From assembly GCA_035637115.1 (NCBI GenBank), contig DASPXV010000059.1, positions 1 to 64,000 of the forward strand: 64,000 nucleotides of DNA, given 5' to 3'. Shown in pieces: positions 57,816 to 64,000 of this stretch (the stretch's first letter is position 1; every line of letters starts with the position of its first letter). A program made the translations under genes and the position numbers. This DNA comes from JAICSD01 sp035637115. Its GTDB lineage: Bacteria > Acidobacteriota > Vicinamibacteria > Vicinamibacterales > 2-12-FULL-66-21. The notes under the pieces were generated by a model. That model had not been told where the DNA came from, made no database searches, and worked only from the letters and a program-made list of their open reading frames with translations.

Positions 57816-58106
57816 ACGTTTAGCACAGAGACGCACAGAGCGTACTTCGGGCTGTGGCACCGCCGGGGCCGGCCGTCGGAAGGCGAGGGTACTCACGGAT
57901 CCAAGGGCCACAGGATCGACGGGCGCTTGGATCCGTGAGTACCCTCGCCTTCCCGCCGCGCGAAGCGCGGCCCGGCGGTCGATACGCGCAACTAAGGTCC
58001 GCGACGAGGTTTTCGTCGGTGTAATCCGCGTGGTCCGTGGCTAATTTCGCTCTCTGCGTCTCTGTGACCTCCGCGCCTCCGTGGTTAACGTCCTCCGCGT
58101 CCTCCC
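57816..58106. repeat. Nested inverted-repeat block between two minus-strand genes
   Basis: Outer 19-bp arms at 57824-57842 and 58048-58066 differ at one base. Inner perfect 28-bp arms at 57878-57905 and 57926-57953 enclose a 20-bp spacer and carry palindromic GGATCC. A smaller hairpin CCGCGC-GAA-GCGCGG follows. The block has no ORF of note and could fold into a long structure. It may be a miniature non-autonomous mobile element. Confidence 0.85.
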
Positions 58107-59330
58107 TCAACTCAGCGCCCTCCCCTTCGTCTCAGGTATCCAGATCCAGAACATCGCGGCGAGCAGGAACGCGGCGGAGCAGACGAGCAGCGCCTGGCCG
58201 AAGCCGCGCGTATCGGCGAGGGTGCCGACGAGATACGGCGCGGCGGCGCTCGCGAGGCGGCCGATGTTGTACGTGAAGCCCTGCGCCGTTGCGCGCACGG
58301 CGGTCGGATAGATCTCCGCCGTCACGGCGCCGAAGCCGCTGAAATATCCGGTCGCGGCGAAAGCGACGCACGGGCCGAGCACGAGCAGCAGCATCGGGTT
58401 CCTCACGGTGACGTAAATCGCGAGGAGTACCGCCGCCGCGAGCAGGTAGCTGACATACGCCGCCTTGCGGCCGATGCGATCGCTGATGAATCCAAACGTC
58501 ACATATCCGACCCACATGCCTGCCTGCATCACGAACAAATAGCTGGTGGTCGTGGCGCCGCTGAGTCCCGCACCTCCCTGCGCTGGCGAGGACTTCAGAT
58601 AGCTCGGGAGCCACAGATTGAAGCCCCACCACGCGAACAGCGTGCAGGTGTTCATCAGCGTGAGGATCACGGTGAGCCGCCCGATCCCGCTGCGGAAAAT
58701 CGTCAGGAAACCGGCGGACCCGGCACGCGACTTCGCCGACATGGTCCAGATGGCCGGTTCCTTTACTCGGCGCTGGACCCACAACGTGAAGAACGCCGGC
58801 AGAATGCCGACGAAGAACACGGCGCGCCAGCCGAAGCGCGGCTGCACGAACCCGGCGACGAGCACGGCGGCGGCATAGCCAATCGCCCAGCCGCTCTGCA
58901 TGAAGCCGAGCGCGCGGCCGCGGCTCGAGGCAGGCCACGACTCGGACACGAGTGCCGCGCCGCTCGACCACACGCCGCCCATTCCGAATCCGAGGAAGAT
59001 GCGGAGCACGACGAACTGCGCGAGCGTGTTCGCGAAGCCGCACAGGAACGTGAAGACCGAGTACAACGCGACGCTGAGCATGAGCGCGCGCGTGCGGCCG
59101 AATCGATCCGCGATCCGGCCCGAAATCACGCCCCCGACCGCGGCGGCAACGAGCATGACGGATCCGAGGATGCCACCCTGCGCCTTGGTAAGCGCGAGAT
59201 CTGCGCTGACGGCCGGCAACACGAGCGCGAACAACATCACATCGAACGCGTCGAGCATCCAGCCGAACGTGCCGGCGGCGAGCCCGCGGTGCGCGTCACT
59301 GCCCGCTTCGCGCCACCAGCCCGGTGTCAT
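58107..59330 (-). CDS. Major facilitator superfamily transporter
   Basis: 407 residues, 12 predicted membrane segments. Signature loop GRIADRFGRTRALM after helix 2-3, MGGVWSSGAALVSESWPASSRGRALGFMQ in part, and RFGWRAVFFVG. Resembles the sugar/aromatic acid MFS group (AAHS-like); substrate unknown. Its GTG/ATG start overlaps the giant M14 peptidase stop by 4 nt, so it may import products of that peptidase. Confidence 0.9.
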   Translation of the reverse strand: MTPGWWREAGSDAHRGLAAGTFGWMLDAFDVMLFALVLPAVSADLALTKAQGGILGSVMLVAAAVGGVISGRIADRFGRTRALMLSVALYSVFTFLCGFANTLAQFVVLRIFLGFGMGGVWSSGAALVSESWPASSRGRALGFMQSGWAIGYAAAVLVAGFVQPRFGWRAVFFVGILPAFFTLWVQRRVKEPAIWTMSAKSRAGSAGFLTIFRSGIGRLTVILTLMNTCTLFAWWGFNLWLPSYLKSSPAQGGAGLSGATTTSYLFVMQAGMWVGYVTFGFISDRIGRKAAYVSYLLAAAVLLAIYVTVRNPMLLLVLGPCVAFAATGYFSGFGAVTAEIYPTAVRATAQGFTYNIGRLASAAAPYLVGTLADTRGFGQALLVCSAAFLLAAMFWIWIPETKGRALS

Positions 59331-62300
59331 CGCTGCGGCGAACTCGGACTCGAGCTGATGGCCGTGCGCGCGCCCTTGCCGGGCTTCACCGGGCGCACGC
59401 GCAGCATCGTCAGCGACACGGCATCGCGCGTTCCAGGCTCCTCGATGCGCTCGATCGTGAATTGGCCGTCGCGGAGGTAGTTCACGTGCGCCATGAGAAA
59501 CGAGAAACCGGCTCTTGAGACGAGATTGAGCCAGTCCCCTTGCGCCGTCTCGTCCGGCGCCTCGGTCATGCCGACGTTGAAGGTGACCTGCGGGTACTGG
59601 TTCATCGCCCTTCCGCCACCACTACCGCCGCCGCGCCCGCCGCTTCCCGGCGTCGGTATGCGCCGGCTGCCGCGCGGCTCGCCAGTCTCCGGGTCCGTGT
59701 AGTAAATCGCCGTGTCCTTGTAGATCTCCTGGCCGTAGACGCTCGGACTGAAGCCGTACGCCCACTTGCGGTAGCGCGCCTGGCTGCGCAGGTTCATGGC
59801 GCGCACGTCGGCGTTGCGGTTGATCTCTTTCACGATGTCTTCACGCAGCGCCTCCGTCGCCTGAATCAGATCCGGCTCGCGCGGATCGCGGACGCCCGAC
59901 AGGTTCGTGTACCAGCCCCGCGTCGACCAGTAGGTGCGGAAGCCGGGCGGCACGTAGCCGGCGAACTGCTGCACCCACTCGTGCGACGGATAGCCGTGCG
60001 GATTCAGGTAAATGTCTGGCAGCCACTCACGCCAGACCTTTCCTCGAACCTGCGATTCAGGCAGCAGCGCGCTGTTGCTCTCGACATCCTGCCCGAGGGC
60101 GCTGTAACGGCCGGCGTGGAGCATGTGTGTCGGCGTCAGCTTCTGAAGGTCGTACGCCATCTGTGCGCCGTCGGGGTTTGTCATCGGGTGGAGGATGACG
60201 TTCACCTTCTTGAGGATTTCCTTGTACGAAGGATCGGTCACCAGCAGCTCACCGAGCTTGAGGATGTGATTGGTGGACGACACTTCGTTTGCGTGCTGGC
60301 GGCCGCTGATGAAAATCGTCGGCTTCAGCGCCGAGTACTTCGCCACCGAAATCATTTCGCTCTGCGTCGGGAGCGTGACTTCGAGGATCGAGATGTCGCG
60401 GCCGCGGTACGAGTGCCCGACTTTGTAGGCCTTCACCTCAGGGAACGCGGCCAGTTTGCGGATCAGCGCCTCCGACTGGTCCGGATCGATGATTTGATCG
60501 AAGGGGACGAACGCGCCTTTTGGCCGCGCGTCCGCAGTGCGGACGTTGCTCGGCGCGAACTCGCCGGTGCTGGGCAGGAGGAGCCGTCCGCGCCCATCCT
60601 TCGTCGCAATGGCGACGGCTACGCGATCGACTCGCGCGTAGGAAAGCTCAGTCTTGTACAACCCCGCCTCGTGCAGGCGCGCGAAGTTGTCGAGCATGTC
60701 GGCGGCGCGCAGCGCCTCGCGATCGTCGCGAGGTTCGATCTGCAGCTCGATCTCGTTGACGCGATCCGAAGTGACGACAGTCCGCACGGCGAGCGGCCCC
60801 GTGCCTTCGATTCGCGCCAGGTCGCGCTGCACGCGTGTGGGACGTTCCTGACCTTTTTCTTTGTATGAGATCTCGAGCCGCGCGCGCGGCGCCGCATTGC
60901 CGGCGTAGAGCACCCGCGCCGATCCCGGCTTGCCTTCACGCGAGGGATGAATGATCGGGAAGACCTTCCCCGGTGCGTTCAGCCGCGCGTTCGTCGCGCT
61001 CAGGCTGCGTCCGATGGCGACGAAAAAGTCCAGCGTGTCGAAATACAGATCTTCGTGCAGCGACTCGAGTGACGACACGAGCTCCTGGTCGATGCCAATG
61101 CTGAAGTCCGGCTCGCTCATCCAGACCTCGATGTCGAAGTCGCGGTGATACGGCTGCTTGTCGGCTGTCGGCCGATTACCGGTCGTCCGCATCACGTAGT
61201 CGTAGACCTTCGGCAGCTCCTTCTGCTGGTACACGTCCCAGAAGCGCTCCGGGTCCGTTGCGATCCGCTGGTCGATCGCGCTCGCGCCGTCGACTGTGGC
61301 GGCGATCCATCCAGTCGTCACCTTCACGCGCGTCCACCCGGGAAACTTCTCGAGATACTCACGCTCCACCCACTTGGGGCTGAACGCCGCCTTGTAAACG
61401 ACTTGGCCGGACGCGTTCTGCGCTTCGAGCGAGTACGTGTCCTTCGCAGCGTCCACGAGCTCCATCTGGAACGCCGCCTTCGGCAGTCCGAGATCGCGCT
61501 CGAAGATTTCATCGGCGGGATAGAGCTCGTGCAGCCAGCGGCTCGGGACTTCGTGGAACCGATACTTCTTCGTGAGGTCGGGATTGTTCGTCGCGACCTT
61601 GATGTACACGGACTTGGCGCTCTTGCCCTTTAACTCGGGCAGCACCTGCTCGGTCAGCCAGAGGTAGCCCTGCTTGTAGGCGGAGAGCACCTTCACCGAG
61701 GGATCCTTCGCGCCCGCCTTGACGAGCTCCTCTCGCGCTTGCGCCGCAATCGATTTTCGCAGTGCTGGCGATTCGCTGAGGCGCGTCTCGAGCGTCACCG
61801 TGGAGCCGGCTTTCACCTTCGGCAGGACGTCACTCCTGAACTTTGACCAGAAGTCGTCAACCTCCCACGGAATGTCGAACTTGTCGTCGAACACGGTAAC
61901 CGGATCGGTGATCCCCTGGCTGTTCACGGTGACGGGCGTGTCCTTCAGAAACGGCGACGCTTTGGCGCGCGCGGCGAAGTACTTCTCGAACGCGGGATTC
62001 GCCGCTTCGAGGTAAACCTTCGCTTCGAACGATTCGATCGTCTTTCCGTCGAGCGTCTTGAGCACGTCGTCGAGCTCGCGGATCGCCAGGCTCGCCTGAC
62101 CGCCGCCGGTTTTGAGCGCGAGGAAATCCCCCGCATGCTCCTTCACATCGTCCAGCGACACCGCGCCGCGTGCGGTGTCCCAGAGGTACGGCAGCCTTCG
62201 CGCCAGGTACCATGCGGCAGCGTTCGTGCCCGCCGGGTCGGCGCCAGCGACCACCGTGGCTGTAGGCGCGCCAAAGGCCCGCGGCACGATCTGGATCGCC

Positions 62301-63856
62301 CCCTCACCGGGCTTCAAATCGTCGACGCGCGCCTTGCCAATCTTCAGGAGCTGGCGCACCAGCTCGTTGTCCCGTCCGACGAGGATCGGATTCGGTTCCG
62401 CGGAGGGGTTTGTGATCTTGCGGCCGTCGCGCGCGAGCGGGAGCGTGATGCCTGTCGTCTCGAGACCCAGACGCGTCGCGATGTGGGCGGCGCCGAATGA
62501 TTCCTTCGCGTTGCCGACCACGATCGCCGTCTCGAGGCGATCGGGCAACAGGTCGACATATGAATCGCCGAACCATCCTTCGATTGAGTACGCGTTCGAC
62601 AGATCGAAGGTCTTTGCCGGAATCGGAGCTACTTGCGCGCCGAACGGTCCGCCACCACCGCCCGCTTCCGTCGCAGCCGCATTTGCCGGCGGGGCCGTTC
62701 CGCCGCCGGGGCCGGAAGCCACACCTTCGGGTGTCTGCGCTTCGCCGCGGCCGCCGCCCGTGGCAGCCTCAGTTGGCGGAGGTGTTGTAGCAATGTCGCC
62801 GCGACCGGCGCCTCTTCCCGCGCCCGCAGGTTCCGTCGTTTCACCACCGCGACCGGCAGCCTCTCCGCGACCCGCGGCCTCTCCGCGACCCGCGGCCTCT
62901 CCGCGGCCGGCGCCGCGTCCGACCGCCGGAGCCGCCGCAATAATAGTTGCGCCGCGGCCGAGTTCGTCGTCGGGCGGGGTCAGCGTGCGCGGATTCAATC
63001 CGGAGCGCCGCACCGTGGCGACGCCCGCCTTGCGCCCGTCCGCCCAGATCTCCACGACCGTCGCCGCCGCATTCATGTAATTAAGCGTGTCCGGCTCGAG
63101 ACCGCGCCGGTGGGCGAGGTCAAGGTCCTCGATGACTCTCGTCGCTCTCGAGACGTCGCCCGGCGCGACGTCGAGCCGCAACGTGAGCTGCGCGAGACCG
63201 CGGCGATCGCTGTCCACGAGCATCGACGTGACGCCACGAACCGTACCAACGAGGGCACGCGTGCGGAGGTAACCTGCGGCCTGGCTCTCCGCTTGTGAGA
63301 TGCGCGCGCCGGTCGCGCCCCATAAGCGCGGGAGATTGACGGCGAGTTCATTCGCGGCGTTCAGCGTCCCCTCATCGTCCGCTCCCGCAATCGCGATCCC
63401 GTCCGGACCGCCGAGTGGAGACACGACGACGGCGAGCAGGCCCTGCCCTTTCTTGAGAGGCTTGAGATCGAGCGCGCCGCGCTCAATCAATCGCGCGATG
63501 TACTGGTTCCCGCGGCCGACGAGTATCGGAACCGCGATCGCGGCTGGCTGCTGCACGTCCGGCGCCTTGAGGACGACGGGAAGCGACAGCGCGGTCGTTT
63601 CGAACCCGAGGCGTCCCGCGATGTTCGCGGCCGCCTGGATGTCTTCGACCGAAGGCTCAGCCGCAACGATGACGCGTGCAGCGACGCTGTCGGCAAGGCC
63701 GTCTCCGTTCGTGTCGCGGACCGCGCCCGCGGCGATCGAGTAGATCGAGGCGAGTCCGGTGAGCTCGGCATGCTGTGCCGCGGCGGATTCGTCGCGCGGC
63801 GGATGCAGGCACATGAAGACAATGAGTGCGCCGAGCGCGGGTACGAAGCGTTTCAT
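59327..63856 (-). CDS. Giant exported M14 zinc carboxypeptidase-like protein
   Basis: 1509 residues. Signal peptide RFVPALGALIVFMCLHPP. Two copies of a 140-residue beta/alpha domain (residues 38-182 and 421-562), sharing ILVGRxN and AGADxxGT motifs, flank a Gly/Arg/Ala-rich linker (305-405) with AAGRGE repeats. The M14 metal site is near residue 1187 (RQHANEVSSTNH) with second His in YLNPHGYPSHEW, and catalytic-site NPDGAQMAY. Probably a cell-surface or periplasmic peptidase. Next to an MFS transporter by overlap of 4 nt. Confidence 0.9.
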   Translation of the reverse strand: MKRFVPALGALIVFMCLHPPRDESAAAQHAELTGLASIYSIAAGAVRDTNGDGLADSVAARVIVAAEPSVEDIQAAANIAGRLGFETTALSLPVVLKAPDVQQPAAIAVPILVGRGNQYIARLIERGALDLKPLKKGQGLLAVVVSPLGGPDGIAIAGADDEGTLNAANELAVNLPRLWGATGARISQAESQAAGYLRTRALVGTVRGVTSMLVDSDRRGLAQLTLRLDVAPGDVSRATRVIEDLDLAHRRGLEPDTLNYMNAAATVVEIWADGRKAGVATVRRSGLNPRTLTPPDDELGRGATIIAAAPAVGRGAGRGEAAGRGEAAGRGEAAGRGGETTEPAGAGRGAGRGDIATTPPPTEAATGGGRGEAQTPEGVASGPGGGTAPPANAAATEAGGGGGPFGAQVAPIPAKTFDLSNAYSIEGWFGDSYVDLLPDRLETAIVVGNAKESFGAAHIATRLGLETTGITLPLARDGRKITNPSAEPNPILVGRDNELVRQLLKIGKARVDDLKPGEGAIQIVPRAFGAPTATVVAGADPAGTNAAAWYLARRLPYLWDTARGAVSLDDVKEHAGDFLALKTGGGQASLAIRELDDVLKTLDGKTIESFEAKVYLEAANPAFEKYFAARAKASPFLKDTPVTVNSQGITDPVTVFDDKFDIPWEVDDFWSKFRSDVLPKVKAGSTVTLETRLSESPALRKSIAAQAREELVKAGAKDPSVKVLSAYKQGYLWLTEQVLPELKGKSAKSVYIKVATNNPDLTKKYRFHEVPSRWLHELYPADEIFERDLGLPKAAFQMELVDAAKDTYSLEAQNASGQVVYKAAFSPKWVEREYLEKFPGWTRVKVTTGWIAATVDGASAIDQRIATDPERFWDVYQQKELPKVYDYVMRTTGNRPTADKQPYHRDFDIEVWMSEPDFSIGIDQELVSSLESLHEDLYFDTLDFFVAIGRSLSATNARLNAPGKVFPIIHPSREGKPGSARVLYAGNAAPRARLEISYKEKGQERPTRVQRDLARIEGTGPLAVRTVVTSDRVNEIELQIEPRDDREALRAADMLDNFARLHEAGLYKTELSYARVDRVAVAIATKDGRGRLLLPSTGEFAPSNVRTADARPKGAFVPFDQIIDPDQSEALIRKLAAFPEVKAYKVGHSYRGRDISILEVTLPTQSEMISVAKYSALKPTIFISGRQHANEVSSTNHILKLGELLVTDPSYKEILKKVNVILHPMTNPDGAQMAYDLQKLTPTHMLHAGRYSALGQDVESNSALLPESQVRGKVWREWLPDIYLNPHGYPSHEWVQQFAGYVPPGFRTYWSTRGWYTNLSGVRDPREPDLIQATEALREDIVKEINRNADVRAMNLRSQARYRKWAYGFSPSVYGQEIYKDTAIYYTDPETGEPRGSRRIPTPGSGGRGGGSGGGRAMNQYPQVTFNVGMTEAPDETAQGDWLNLVSRAGFSFLMAHVNYLRDGQFTIERIEEPGTRDAVSLTMLRVRPVKPGKGARTAISSSPSSPQR
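62850..62915 (-). repeat. Coding 18-bp tandem repeat in the M14 gene
   Basis: About three copies of an 18-bp unit (GCCTCTCCGCGACCCGCG on the plus strand) encoding AAGRGE on the minus strand. It sits in the Gly/Arg-rich linker. Confidence 0.8.
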
Positions 63857-63868
63857 TGGGATTCTTTC

Positions 63869-64000
63869 CTAGAGGGAACGAACATGGATGCCGGCGGCTT
63901 CGAGCCCGGCCCGGATCCGTTTCGTGAGCAGGGGCGCGCCAGGCGTGTCGCCGTGGACGCAAATCGTATCGATCTTCATCGGTATCTCGGCGCGCTCGAT
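63869..64000 (-). CDS. pxpA: LamB/YcsF family protein, 5-oxoprolinase subunit A (3' end only)
   Basis: The last 43 codons of a gene entering from the right edge. The C-terminal signature DTICVHGDTPGAPLLTKRIR, then AGLEAAGIHVRSL and TAG, is diagnostic of LamB/YcsF, which is 5-oxoprolinase subunit A (PxpA). The stop is 12 nt before the M14 peptidase start. Oxoproline released from N-terminal Gln peptides would fit next to a peptidase. Confidence 0.88.
   Translation of the reverse strand: MERAEIPMKIDTICVHGDTPGAPLLTKRIRAGLEAAGIHVRSL

Overview
The window is GC-rich, densely coded DNA with few gaps between genes. It most resembles a member of the Acidobacteriota, plausibly class Vicinamibacteria. 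This is an inference from gene content and texture: futalosine-type menaquinone genes, a complete SUF operon, a secreted subtilase with IVWG repeats, many exported proteins of unknown function, and a dispersed hairpin repeat (arms CTTCCGCC/GGCGGAAG) that enters coding sequences. There is no 16S or other phylogenetic marker to prove it. I saw no tRNA, rRNA, CRISPR, prophage or IS element; this is chromosomal housekeeping and accessory DNA.

Layout. 1-4.2 kb: truncated GH3 hexosaminidase, moaB and moeA, then a peroxiredoxin-like gene whose active-site Cys codon is UGA (likely selenocysteine), and two small unknown genes. 4.3-9.7 kb: an mddA-like methyltransferase fusion divergent from a hydrolase-LuxR fusion, then mqnE-nadA-sodA. 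9.7-15.7 kb: a cobalamin riboswitch and a B12 uptake operon (btuB, btuD, btuC, btuF, DUF71 ATPase). 15.7-26.6 kb, all minus strand: A-type carrier, sufB, sufC, sufD, sufS, sufU, sufT, an Rrf2 regulator, iscS, otsA, otsB, mqnD. 26.7-34.3 kb: moeB-rhodanese, rmuC, SIMPL, SUMF1-like, an aminotransferase and homoserine dehydrogenase, a second UGA-containing redox gene (glutaredoxin-like) and a CaiB-type CoA transferase. 34.2-39.5 kb: a metal and copper operon (multicopper oxidase, ZIP transporter, cupredoxin, ubiE/menG, unknown) divergent from a DtxR-type regulator fused in frame to an outer-membrane-protein-like domain. 39.5-45.1 kb: queD/queC, an adhesin-like DUF4097 lipoprotein, nagA, nagK, a PIN-like protein and a deoxyhypusine-synthase-like enzyme. 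45.2-51.6 kb: PH-like protein, sigma-54 activator, S8 protease with IVWG repeats, and a membrane HD-GYP/GAF/GGDEF protein. 51.6-64 kb: flavin reductase, BON lipoprotein, fabI, Zn-ribbon protein with a Gly/Arg tail, S41 protease, unknown exported proteins, an MFS transporter, a giant M14 peptidase and the end of a pxpA gene.

How it fits together. The genes suggest an aerobic or microaerobic heterotroph with menaquinone made by the futalosine route (mqnE, mqnD, menG), SUF Fe-S assembly, molybdopterin and B12 dependence with B12 salvage, trehalose synthesis, GlcNAc/peptidoglycan recycling and heavy protein/peptide degradation. The most notable observations are two independent selenoprotein candidates, each with a UxxC motif and a bacterial-type SECIS hairpin just after the UGA; hairpin repeats inserted in frame into an ABC ATPase, NagA and a lipoprotein signal peptide; the DtxR-OMP fusion; and the sigma-54/IVWG-protease/c-di-GMP cluster.
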